Under the pieces are notes generated by a model that worked only from the letters and a program-made list of their open reading frames with translations, was not told where the DNA came from and searched no databases. Made by a program: the position numbers and the translations under genes. A stretch of 64,000 nt of DNA from contig NZ_CP045032.1 in NCBI RefSeq assembly GCF_009026825.1, positions 1,054,001 to 1,118,000 of the forward strand, in the 5' to 3' direction. This DNA comes from Corynebacterium urogenitale (GTDB lineage Bacteria > Actinomycetota > Actinomycetes > Mycobacteriales > Mycobacteriaceae). Below are positions 21,693-30,315 of the stretch, in pieces (the first letter of the stretch is position 1; each line of letters opens with the position of its first letter).

Positions 21693-23056
21693 ACCTGGTC
21701 CTCCTGAACTGGTCGCATAGTGACGCGATCGACGCGGCGGTTATCCATGCTTTTGACGCGAGCTTCCCATCTGAATGACGCACTGGAATCCAGTGAGTCA
21801 GCAAAGTCGCGCCGCAGCTGTGGCAGGATCACCTCATCACCTTCGGTGGGGATCCGCCCCAACGTGGACATGATCAGCCCACCCAGAGTTTCATAGGGTC
21901 CCTCCGGCGGGGTGTAACCAATAGCGTCGGGAAGCTCGTCGGTTCGAACCAGACCTGAGACTTCCCAGCTCTTGCCCTTGCGCTGAACCTCAGCATCCTC
22001 GGCGCGGTTATCGTGCTCATCCCACACTTCGCCGACGATTTCTTCCACCACGTCCTCGATAGTGACGATTCCAGCGGTGCCTCCATACTCGTCGGCAACC
22101 AAAACAAGTTGCGAGCCTGCGGAGCGAACCTTCGCCAGCACCGCATCGCCGCCAAGGCTGGCTGGGATGGTGGGGATGGGCTTGGTCATGCTGGCCAGTG
22201 GCGTCGTCGCACGGGCCGGGTAGGGCACGCTGAGAGCATCCTTGACGTGCACAACACCCATCGTGTCATCCAGATCGCCGCGTGTGACGGGGAAACGGGA
22301 ATGGCCAGTTTCCGACGCCTTGCGAATGAGGTCCAGTGCGGTATCTTCCACATCCAAAGTCTCCACAGTGGAACGCGGAGTCATCAAGTCATCGGCGCTC
22401 GTGTCACCGAACTTCAGCGAGCGATCCAGCACGCGAGCCTTGCCTGCGGAGAAGCCGCCATCACCCGTGGAGTTCTTCACCAGTGCGGACAATTCTTGTG
22501 GACTACGTGCACTAGCCAATTCATCGGCTGGCTCGATCCCCAGTTTGCGGACGAAGAAGTTCGCCGTGTTGTTCAGCGCATGGATGAAGTGCTTGAGAGC
22601 CTGATTGAAGATCCACACCGGGCGAACCGTCAATCGGCCAACATCCAGCGGATGAGCGATGGCGAGATTCTTCGGCACCAATTCACCGAAGACCATGGAT
22701 AAGCCGGTTGCGATGATGAGCGAGAGCAACATGGCCACCGCCGTGGTCGACGCTTCCGGTAAGCCGATAGCTTCCAATAGCGGGGTGAAGAACTTCGCCA
22801 GGATGGGTTCCGCGAGGTAACCCGTCGCCAGCGTGGTGATCGTGATGCCCAACTGCGCGCCGGAGAGCACGAAACTGAGCTCGCCGTGAGCTCGGCGCAG
22901 AAGCTTCGCGGTACCGTCGCCCTTGCTTTGAGCGTGCTCATCGATCGTGGAGCGCTCCATGCCCGTTAGTGCGAACTCGATGGCCACGAACAGGCCGGTG
23001 CACGCTGTCAAAGCCACAAAGCCCAGCAGGGCAACGATGGAGATGACAATTTCCAT
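21689..23056 (-). CDS. CNNM/CorC-type membrane protein, full length
   Basis: 455 aa: DUF21 membrane domain (1-200; GLFVAIEFALTGMERSTIDEHA, VFGELVPKNLAIAHPLDVG), two CBS domains (about 215-340; TVETLDVED...GVVHVKDAL, IVTIEDVVEEIVGEVWDEHD) and a CorC_HlyC C-terminal domain (about 350-440; ELPDAIGYTPPEGPYETLGGLIM). Tandem with a shorter paralogue, an arrangement common in Actinobacteria; the two may form a heterodimer. Four bases after the helicase stop region in the same direction. Confidence 0.87.
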   Translation of the reverse strand: MEIVISIVALLGFVALTACTGLFVAIEFALTGMERSTIDEHAQSKGDGTAKLLRRAHGELSFVLSGAQLGITITTLATGYLAEPILAKFFTPLLEAIGLPEASTTAVAMLLSLIIATGLSMVFGELVPKNLAIAHPLDVGRLTVRPVWIFNQALKHFIHALNNTANFFVRKLGIEPADELASARSPQELSALVKNSTGDGGFSAGKARVLDRSLKFGDTSADDLMTPRSTVETLDVEDTALDLIRKASETGHSRFPVTRGDLDDTMGVVHVKDALSVPYPARATTPLASMTKPIPTIPASLGGDAVLAKVRSAGSQLVLVADEYGGTAGIVTIEDVVEEIVGEVWDEHDNRAEDAEVQRKGKSWEVSGLVRTDELPDAIGYTPPEGPYETLGGLIMSTLGRIPTEGDEVILPQLRRDFADSLDSSASFRWEARVKSMDNRRVDRVTMRPVQEDQV

Positions 23057-23059
23057 GGG

Positions 23060-24583
23060 CTATTGGCGTCCCTTCAAGGTTGAAATCTTCTGCAGCAATT
23101 CTTCCGCGGAAAGTTGCTCCGGTTCCACGCCTGCCTTCTTCAGCAGCTTCAGTGCATCATCGACCGCATCGGGAAAGGTCAGAGTGACGACTGTACCGGA
23201 GGTCCCGGCGCGCGCGGTACGTCCGGCACGGTGGACGTAGGCTTTGTGCTCGGCTGGCACATCGGCGTGGACGACCAAATCCACCCCGGTGATATCGATG
23301 CCGCGAGCGGCAATATCCGTGGCGACGAGAACCTGGGCAGCACCCGAAGTGAAGTCCTCAATGGCCGCAGTTCGCGTGTTTTGACCCTTGTTGCCATGCA
23401 AAGCAACGGCCGCCACCCCGGCTTTGAGTAACTTCTTGGCCATCCGATCAACAGCGTATTTTGTACGCACGAACATGATCGTTCGGGTGGACAGTTTGCC
23501 CAGTTCCACCACCATCTGATTGCGCGCCGGACCGTCAGGGACAACACCGAGGTAGTGCGTCATCGAATCCACGCGCACCTTTGCTTCGCCCGTAGAGTGC
23601 TCCACCGGATCCTTCATGAACTTGTCCACCAGGATCTGTACATCCCCGTCCAACGTCGCACTGAACAGAAGATGCTGTGCCTGCTTCGGGATGCGATTGA
23701 GCAGCTTCGTCACCTGTGGGAGAAAGCCCATATCCGCCATCTGGTCGGCCTCATCCAGAGCAACAATTTGTACATCATCGAACGTGAGGTGCCGTTGTTC
23801 CAGCAGGTCCTGGGCACGACCAGGGGTGGCAACGAGGATGTCCACTGGCCGGGCGAGGGCTCGAATATTGTGGGTGATCTTCACTCCGCCCACAACTTCC
23901 AGAACACGTTGCCCGGCAGCATTAGCCAGTGGCTCCAGGCGGGAGCGAACCTGTGTGGCCAATTCTCGCGTTGGCACGAGGATCACTGCACGTGGAGACT
24001 GCGGACGGGAGGCACCACGGGTGAGCTTGGAGATGATCGGCAAACCGAAGGTGAAGGTCTTGCCGGATCCCGTCGGGCCACGCCCCAGCACGTCTCGCCC
24101 CTCCAAAGCTTGAGGGATGGCCCGAGCCTGAATGGGGAAGGGGTGCACAATCCCCTCGGACTTCAGCGCCTGCACCAAGGAAAGCGGTAGGCCAAGGTCC
24201 GCGAAGGTGGTCGACGTATCCGCCAAAGCGCTCACTGCGGGCTGCTGGGCAGCTTGTGAACGTTCTGCAGCCTGTGAACGTTCTGCAGCCTGTGAACGCT
24301 GTGGAGCCTGGGAACGACGCCGCTGGGAGGCTGAGTGCGCCTTCTCCTGCGAGGAACGGTGCCGCTGGGCTGTGCCTTGCCGGGAGTGACCGCGTTCTGA
24401 CTTCTCTTGTCGGTTGCGACCATGCGTGTTTGTGCTCTGCTGGAAACCGCCACGTTTCTTGGTAGAACGGGAAGGCCGACCAGTATGGCGTCGAGCAGAA
24501 GAGGAAGACGAGGACGCAGCCTCGCCGATAGCGCGGCTACCACGCCGAACGACGCGGCGCCGCTTCGGAGAGCCAGAAGACAC
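23060..24583 (-). CDS. DEAD-box RNA helicase
   Basis: 507 aa. Basic, low-complexity first 120 residues (RRRVVRRGSR, Ser run, RSQAAE repeats) likely bind RNA. The helicase core follows: Q motif FADLGLPLSLVQAL, Walker A GPTGSGKT, VPTRELATQV, DEAD in ALDEADQMADMGF, FSATLDG, and HRAGRTARAG. It resembles RhlE-type helicases acting in mRNA decay or ribosome assembly at low temperature. Between gnd and the CNNM pair, all minus strand. Confidence 0.9.
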   Translation of the reverse strand: MSSGSPKRRRVVRRGSRAIGEAASSSSSSARRHTGRPSRSTKKRGGFQQSTNTHGRNRQEKSERGHSRQGTAQRHRSSQEKAHSASQRRRSQAPQRSQAAERSQAAERSQAAQQPAVSALADTSTTFADLGLPLSLVQALKSEGIVHPFPIQARAIPQALEGRDVLGRGPTGSGKTFTFGLPIISKLTRGASRPQSPRAVILVPTRELATQVRSRLEPLANAAGQRVLEVVGGVKITHNIRALARPVDILVATPGRAQDLLEQRHLTFDDVQIVALDEADQMADMGFLPQVTKLLNRIPKQAQHLLFSATLDGDVQILVDKFMKDPVEHSTGEAKVRVDSMTHYLGVVPDGPARNQMVVELGKLSTRTIMFVRTKYAVDRMAKKLLKAGVAAVALHGNKGQNTRTAAIEDFTSGAAQVLVATDIAARGIDITGVDLVVHADVPAEHKAYVHRAGRTARAGTSGTVVTLTFPDAVDDALKLLKKAGVEPEQLSAEELLQKISTLKGRQ

Positions 24584-26065
24584 TTAGGCCTCGACCTCGT
24601 TACGCTCGCCGGACCACAGGGTGTGGAATGCGCCGGGGCGATCCACTCGGCCGTAGGTGTGGGCGCCGAAGAAGTCACGCTGCCCCTGGATCAGAGCGGC
24701 AGGCAGGCGCTCTGCACGGAGAGCGTCGTAGTAGGACAAAGAGGAGGCGAAAACCGGAACCGGCAGACCCTGCTGCGTAGCGGTAACCACAATGTTGCGC
24801 CAGGAGTCGATCAGGCCTTCCAACTCGCCGTTGAAGTAGCCATCGAGTAGCAGGGACGGAAGCTCCGGATTGGTCTCATATGCTTCGCGGATGCGGTTGA
24901 GGAACTGGGCGCGGATGATGCATCCACCACGCCAGATCGTCGCCATATCCTTCGGATCCAGATCCCAGCCGTACTCCTTGGAACCGGCGATGATCTGGTC
25001 AAAGCCCTGAGCATAAGCAACCAACTTGGATGCGTACAGGGCACGACGGACGTCCTCGATGAACTGCTCACGGGCTGCCGGGTCGATAGCGCCAGCAAGC
25101 GTGCCAGAAGGCAACTTATCGTGGGCAGCGACGCGCTGATCGCGGGCCGAGGACAAAGCGCGGGCAAACACTGCCTCGCCAATGCCGGTGACCGGGATGC
25201 CGAGATCCAGTGCGGACTTCACGGTCCAGCGGCCCGTGCCCTTCTGGCCAGCAGAGTCCACGATGATGTCAACCAGAGGCTTGCCGGTTTCTACATCGAC
25301 CTGCGCGAGCACCTCCGCGGTGATTTCCACCAGGTAGGATTCCAGGTCACCCTTGTTCCATTCGCGGAAGACCTCGGCAATTTCGGCTGGGTCCATGCCA
25401 GCGGAGTGGCGCAGCAGGTGGTAGGCCTCGCCAATGACCTGCATATCGGCGTACTCGATGCCGTTGTGGACCATCTTGACGAAGTGGCCTGCACCGTCAG
25501 GGCCGATGTGGGTGCAGCATGGAGTGCCGTCCACCTGGGCGGAGATAGATTCCAGGAGCGGACCCAGGGACTCGTAGGACTCCTTAGGGCCGCCAGGCAT
25601 GATGGCTGGGCCGTTGAGTGCACCTTCCTCACCACCGGAGATGCCAGCGCCGACGAACATGAGGTTTCGCTCGGACATTTCCTTCTCGCGGCGGATGGTA
25701 TCCGTGTACAGAGCGTTGCCGCCGTCGATAATGATGTCGCCCTCGTCCATGGCATCGGCGAGCTGGTTGATCACGGCGTCCGTTCCAGAGCCAGCGGCGA
25801 CCATAATGAGAGCCCGGCGCGGGCGTTCCAGGGAGGCGACGAATTCCTCAATGGTGGAGGACGGAACGAATGATCCGGTGTCGCCAAACTCCTCCATGAA
25901 CGCGTCAGTCTTGGCGGTCGTGCGGTTGTACACGGCCACCGTGTGACCGTGGCGTGCGAAGTTGCGGGCGATGTTGGAGCCCATGACGGCCAAGCCAACG
26001 ACGCCAATCTGGGCGGTACCTTCAGTGGACTGTGCGGACGTGGAAGTCGCGGAGGAATTAGTCAT
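24584..26065 (-). CDS. gnd: 6-phosphogluconate dehydrogenase, decarboxylating
   Basis: 493 aa, slightly longer than the usual 470-485 because of a Ser/Thr-rich N terminus. Rossmann motif GVVGLAVMGSNIARNFARHGH, substrate motif GAGISGGEEGALNGPAIMPGG, catalytic HNGIEYADMQ and C-terminal RAQRDFFGAHTY-type segment (QRDFFGAHTYGRVD) are intact. Converts 6-phosphogluconate to ribulose 5-phosphate in the oxidative pentose phosphate pathway with NADP. Cytosolic. Confidence 0.97.
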   Translation of the reverse strand: MTNSSATSTSAQSTEGTAQIGVVGLAVMGSNIARNFARHGHTVAVYNRTTAKTDAFMEEFGDTGSFVPSSTIEEFVASLERPRRALIMVAAGSGTDAVINQLADAMDEGDIIIDGGNALYTDTIRREKEMSERNLMFVGAGISGGEEGALNGPAIMPGGPKESYESLGPLLESISAQVDGTPCCTHIGPDGAGHFVKMVHNGIEYADMQVIGEAYHLLRHSAGMDPAEIAEVFREWNKGDLESYLVEITAEVLAQVDVETGKPLVDIIVDSAGQKGTGRWTVKSALDLGIPVTGIGEAVFARALSSARDQRVAAHDKLPSGTLAGAIDPAAREQFIEDVRRALYASKLVAYAQGFDQIIAGSKEYGWDLDPKDMATIWRGGCIIRAQFLNRIREAYETNPELPSLLLDGYFNGELEGLIDSWRNIVVTATQQGLPVPVFASSLSYYDALRAERLPAALIQGQRDFFGAHTYGRVDRPGAFHTLWSGERNEVEA

Positions 26066-26108
26066 GGTTTCTCATCTTAGCGGTCGAAATTCGGTTACGG
26101 TGTTTCAC

Positions 26109-26726
26109 ATGACCGACGAGTTTGAACAGAAGGCCGGGCAGGCGGGTGCTGGCACGCGGGATGGTGTCGGGCAGGCGGATGCCGGCACGCAAGATAGTGT
26201 CGGACAGGCGGATCCTCAAGCTGCGAAAAAGACCAAAATGAAAGCACTCATGCTGTTTCAGGAGGCGGCGAGTGTTGCGGTGAATGAAGACCTGTCACCG
26301 GAGATGGTGGAGAAGATCAACGAGTCCAACTACTCGGGGCTGAACTTGGATTCCCACCTGGGAGTAAAGTATGTAGCCGCTGGTCCCAAGCTTGTTAGCG
26401 TGCGCTTGGAAGTTGGAGATGAGCACCTACAGCCGTGGGGAGTGACTCATGGTGGCGTGTATGCGGCGCTCGGTGAATCCGTGGGGTCGGTTGCTTCCTA
26501 CATTGCTGCGGGTGCTGGACCGGCGGTGATGGGTACCTCTAACCACACGGACTTTCTGCGTCCGTCCAAGAAGGGGGACGTGATCGTCACGACTGCAACT
26601 CCCGAGCACATTGGCCGCACCACTCAACTGTGGCGAATTGAACACCGCAATGAGGTCACAGGCAAGCTTGTTGCCTTGACACACTTGAAGACCGCTGTGA
26701 TCGCTGACTCCAAACCGAACTTTTAA
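26109..26726 (+). CDS. PaaI-type hotdog thioesterase
   Basis: 205 aa from ATG 26109; divergent from gnd. Residues 5-40 contain about three imperfect 12-residue repeats rich in Gly, Gln, Ala and Asp (QAGAGTRDGVG-like), unusual for the family. The hotdog domain (about 70-200) has GVTHGGVYAALGESVGSVA, NHTDFLRPSKKGDV and ALTHLKTAVI, the pattern of acyl-CoA thioesterases acting on phenylacetyl-CoA or menaquinone intermediates. Substrate not determinable. Confidence 0.85.
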   Translation: MTDEFEQKAGQAGAGTRDGVGQADAGTQDSVGQADPQAAKKTKMKALMLFQEAASVAVNEDLSPEMVEKINESNYSGLNLDSHLGVKYVAAGPKLVSVRLEVGDEHLQPWGVTHGGVYAALGESVGSVASYIAAGAGPAVMGTSNHTDFLRPSKKGDVIVTTATPEHIGRTTQLWRIEHRNEVTGKLVALTHLKTAVIADSKPNF

Positions 26727-26749
26727 AGGGAGAGTACATACCGGCTGCG

Positions 26750-26914
26750 CGCCAGCAACGGGAAATCCCGTGTACGCCAGCAACGGGCAAACCTGTGCAC
26801 GCCAGCAACGGGCAAACCTGTGCACGCCAGCAAAATCGAAAACTCCAGCGCACCGCCAGCAACGGGAAATCCCGTGCACGCCAGCAAAATCGAAAACTCC
26901 AGCGCACCGCCGGC
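26750..26914. repeat. tandem array of CGCCAGCAA units
   Basis: About seven units of 25 or 29 bp beginning CGCC(A/G)GCAA, of two types: a 25-bp type with a small internal palindrome (GGGAAATCCC) and a 29-bp type (with AATCGAAAACTCC). Order is 25, 25, 25, 29, 25, 29, partial. It fills the gap between the convergent thioesterase and ndh genes and codes for nothing recognised. Confidence 0.75.
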
Positions 26915-26941
26915 AGTCTAAGACTGCAGCGCGCTGGCAAT

Positions 26942-27036
26942 GTGAAATCCGCGGGGCTTAGCAGGGTGATTTGTGCTGAAATCACACCCAAAAACCCCGC
27001 GGATTTTCACTAAAGGTGCTGAGCCCCGCGGATTTT
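26942..27036. terminator. nested inverted repeats, probable bidirectional terminator
   Basis: GTGAAATCCGCGGGG (26942-26956) pairs with CCCCGCGGATTTTCAC (26995-27010), one bulged base, around an inner GGGTGATT/AATCACaCCC stem. A third CCCCGCGGATTTT copy is at 27024-27036. Lies between convergent genes. Confidence 0.6.
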
Positions 27037-27100
27037 GCGGTTTCTAGCCAGAGGCAGCGTTACGAACCAGACACAGCATCACTAGCCAGAGGCAACGCTA

Positions 27101-28531
27101 TTAGTCGGAGACAGCGCGGGTGTCGCGACCTTCACCGAAGCGCAGGTTGTCGCGCACCTCGATGGAGCGAATGCCTTCCTTATCCTCCAGCTCGCGCAGC
27201 TTTCGCAGAGCGTTACGCGCGTGCAGCTGCTGGCGCGTGGCGACCAGCTGCCAGCGGCGTCGAGAAACGGAGTTCAGACCCCAGGAGAACGCTGCAACAG
27301 CACGGTTGCGGAAACCAACCATGTACAGCAGGTGCAGCACCAGCCACATGAGCCAGCCAACAAAGCCGGAGACCTCGGCCTTATTCATCTTCACCACAGC
27401 GTTGAAGCGGGAGACGATGGCCATGGAGCCCTTATCGAAGTAGTCGAATGGAGGGCGAGCGGCAGGAGAAGTGCGGTTCTCGACCTGATCGATGATTGTG
27501 CGTGCAGCGTACTGACCACCCTGCATCGCGACCTGTGCCACACCTGGGAGGCGGTCGAGGTTAATCATGTCGCCCACAACGAAAACGTTGCGGTACTCGC
27601 CGACGGTCAGATCCTTGTTTACGGACACGCGGCCAGCGCGATCGACCTCAACACCTGCCTGGTCCGCGATGTGCTTGCCCAGTGGGGAAGCGGCGACACC
27701 AGCGGACCAGATCTTGCAGTATGCGGGGACGGTCGTCTCAGCGTCAGTCTTCATGTCCTTGAAGGTCACGCCCTCCTTGTTGACGTTGGTCACCAGGGAG
27801 TTCGGAATGACTTCAACGCCCAATGCTTCCAGGGAACGTGCGGCCTTGCGCCCCAGACGCTTGCCGAACGGCATGAGGACTTGTGGACCGCCGTCGATGA
27901 GGAGGATGCGCGTGTTCTTCGTATTGATCTCGCGGAATTCGTCCTTGAGAGTGCGGTGGGCCATCTCAGCGAGCTGACCGGCGAGTTCCACACCAGTCGG
28001 GCCAGCACCAACAACCACGAAAGTCAGCAGACGCTCGCGTTCCTTAGGGTCATCAGTGATCTCGGCACGCTCGAAAGCACCCGTGACGCGAGCGCGAATT
28101 TCCAGTGCATCGTCGATGGACTTCATGCCCGGCGCGAACTCCGCGAAGTGCTCATTACCGAAGTAGGACTGGCCGGCGCCAGCGGCGACGATGAGGCTAT
28201 CGTAATCCAGCACCTCATCCTTGCCGCCCAGGTCAGCGGTCACAGTGTGATCCTCGAGGCTAATGTTGCGGACTTCACCCTTGACCACACGAACGTTCTC
28301 CTGATCAGCGAGGATCTGGCGAATCGAAGGCGCGATCTCGCCGGAGGAGAGGATACCCGTTGCCACCTGGTAAAGCAGCGGCTGGAACAGGTGGTGGTTG
28401 GTGCGGTCCACGATGGTTACGGATACGTCTGCATCCTTAAACTTCTTGGCCGCGAAGAGGCCACCGAAGCCAGCGCCGATGATAACGACGTGGTGGCGAC
28501 CGCCGGATGGGCGGTATGGGGTGGTAGTCAT
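27101..28531 (-). CDS. ndh: type II NADH dehydrogenase
   Basis: 476 aa. FAD-binding VVIIGAGFGGLFAAKKF at residues 15-31, NAD-binding FVVVGAGPTGVELAGQLAEMA near 165, FVVGDMINLDRLPGVAQVAMQGGQYAA near 320, and a C-terminal hydrophobic/amphipathic region (FVGWLMWLVLHLLYMVGF) that anchors it to the membrane. Single-subunit, non-proton-pumping oxidation of NADH by menaquinone. Confidence 0.95.
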   Translation of the reverse strand: MTTTPYRPSGGRHHVVIIGAGFGGLFAAKKFKDADVSVTIVDRTNHHLFQPLLYQVATGILSSGEIAPSIRQILADQENVRVVKGEVRNISLEDHTVTADLGGKDEVLDYDSLIVAAGAGQSYFGNEHFAEFAPGMKSIDDALEIRARVTGAFERAEITDDPKERERLLTFVVVGAGPTGVELAGQLAEMAHRTLKDEFREINTKNTRILLIDGGPQVLMPFGKRLGRKAARSLEALGVEVIPNSLVTNVNKEGVTFKDMKTDAETTVPAYCKIWSAGVAASPLGKHIADQAGVEVDRAGRVSVNKDLTVGEYRNVFVVGDMINLDRLPGVAQVAMQGGQYAARTIIDQVENRTSPAARPPFDYFDKGSMAIVSRFNAVVKMNKAEVSGFVGWLMWLVLHLLYMVGFRNRAVAAFSWGLNSVSRRRWQLVATRQQLHARNALRKLRELEDKEGIRSIEVRDNLRFGEGRDTRAVSD

Positions 28532-28784
28532 ACGGTTAGAACTCCTCGGGTTTACGTCGGATTTACTACAGTTTCGAGATTTTAGGACAGGCCAGCTGAG
28601 ACCTCGTCTGTGAGGAACACGACCAATGTTAGCGCCCGCGCACTGAATCCTTCATGTCGTGCCATGCTAAAACACCCTTACCAGCACCCCGAAGGTAAAA
28701 ATTTGTGACGAACCGGTTGTGTCGGGCATGCCGAATGTTGTTTTGCTAGTAACTTCGGGGGGACTAGGAGGTGTCCGCACAACA

Positions 28785-30077
28785 GTGGATCAGTACATCG
28801 ATGAGGAGCGCTGGCCTAACCTGGCTGAGCCTCCCCGCACACGCTTCCAAGGCCTACGGGCACGCGATGTCACAGAGCGTCTCGAGGCCTTGTTGCAGGA
28901 TCAGGGCGTATCGCTGCAATCCGGCAGTACGCCCAATATGGTCGTGCGCGATGGACTGGTCATCGATCGTATTGTCGCCGATGGGTGGCTCGGACTGGCT
29001 GAGGGGTACTTAGCCGCTGAGTGGACCGCGGAACCGCTCGTTGAGGTTCTCAAAGTGATCCTCTCGCAACCACTGGAGAGAAAAGCAAGTCACTTCCTTG
29101 GCCGCCTCGGGAGCAAGGATCGTCACGATTTCGGCGGTGTTCGCCCAGGGGAAATCCCGGAGGGGCTGGTGGAGCTCTACGCTGGTTCGACTCGGGCCAC
29201 GGGTGCGGCGTTATTCGCTTCCTCATCCCGAACTTCGTCAACGGAAAGAGTGTCAGTTCAATCGGGATCGAGTTCCCGCACCACGGAATCCTGGCCGATC
29301 GATATCACCTATTTCGGGCAGCCCGATCCTGTCGAGCGCCAAGATTTAGATGCAGCGCAAATCCGCCGCATCGATGCGATGCTGGACGAGGCCGGTGTGC
29401 GCCCCGGCGATCGCGTTCTCGAGTTGCCTAGCTCTGGAGGGCAGCTCGCGGTGCAGGCGGCGCTCCGTGGTGCCAGTGTGGATGTGCTGACGAGCGACGA
29501 GGACCATGCCGATGCGGTCGAGGCTCGCGTCCGCGCCGCGGGCGTGGCGGGCGCTGTGCGTGTTGAACTCATCGATGGATCTATCCCTTCGCCACGCCAA
29601 TGGTCAGGTACATACGAGGCCATCTTCTCTGTCGAGCGCATGGAGACCCTGGGTGCTGCGGGGCTTCGCCACTACCTTCGGACGGTCGATCGGATGCTGG
29701 CTTCTGATGGTGTTGCAGTGATCCAGAGCATGGTCGCCACTTCCGCACTGGAGAAGACCAGTAGGGAGGCTTTGGATGTCATGCGCGCCTATGTGTGGCC
29801 CGCTTTGGAGTATCCGAGCGTGACCGCCGTCCGTGAGACGACTGCGAAGCACACGAAATTGCAGGTAGCCGCCGAAAATCATATCGGCACACACCTTGCC
29901 GCGACCTTGCCTTTGTGGCGAGCAAACTTTGCAGCGCGTGAACGCCAAGCCGCAGCTGCCGGTTTCGACGCCGTGTTCCGCCGCCTATGGGAATTCCAGC
30001 TGGCCCTCCATCAGGCGCTCGTCGAGACCGACCAGCTGGACTGCGTGCAGTTCGTCTTCCGGCCACGATCAACATGA
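28785..30077 (+). CDS. cyclopropane-fatty-acid-synthase-like SAM methyltransferase
   Basis: About 430 aa from GTG 28785, which has AGGAGG 14 bases upstream; GTG 28719 is an in-frame alternative. The C-terminal half follows the CFA/mycolic-acid methyltransferase plan: a SAM region where VLELPSSGGQLAVQAA replaces the usual LDIGCGWG, an IFSVERMETLGAAGLRHYL segment (usual SIGMFEHVG), and the final QFVFRP. Both key motifs are degenerate, so activity may be altered or lost. In other corynebacteria a similar gene lies beside ndh. Confidence 0.75.
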   Translation: MDQYIDEERWPNLAEPPRTRFQGLRARDVTERLEALLQDQGVSLQSGSTPNMVVRDGLVIDRIVADGWLGLAEGYLAAEWTAEPLVEVLKVILSQPLERKASHFLGRLGSKDRHDFGGVRPGEIPEGLVELYAGSTRATGAALFASSSRTSSTERVSVQSGSSSRTTESWPIDITYFGQPDPVERQDLDAAQIRRIDAMLDEAGVRPGDRVLELPSSGGQLAVQAALRGASVDVLTSDEDHADAVEARVRAAGVAGAVRVELIDGSIPSPRQWSGTYEAIFSVERMETLGAAGLRHYLRTVDRMLASDGVAVIQSMVATSALEKTSREALDVMRAYVWPALEYPSVTAVRETTAKHTKLQVAAENHIGTHLAATLPLWRANFAARERQAAAAGFDAVFRRLWEFQLALHQALVETDQLDCVQFVFRPRST

Positions 30078-30146
30078 CCTCTTTCCAGCCGAGAACAACG
30101 TGACTTAGTTCCGGCCACGATCAACGTGACCTCTTTCCAGCCGAGA
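30057..30146 (+). repeat. 38-bp direct repeat over the methyltransferase stop
   Basis: Copies at 30057-30094 and 30109-30146 (starting TTCCGGCCACGATCAAC) differ at one base and are 52 bp apart; the first includes the stop codon. Confidence 0.7.
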
Positions 30147-30315
30147 GCCATGTGATTTCTTACTGTCAAAATTCCGAAAGAGCTGCCAATCACTCTTTTG
30201 GTCAATAGGATGGGGTCAACTATTCCCATCCAAAACTTCATCGCCTACTCGTGCTTCGGCTCCCGCAGTGTGCGGCCACCAGTACACCGGCGATGGGAAG
30301 GGCTACGGCGTAATC

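Noticed and set aside
26750..26914. CRISPR array
   Set aside because: Units are contiguous with no unique spacers, and no cas genes are present.
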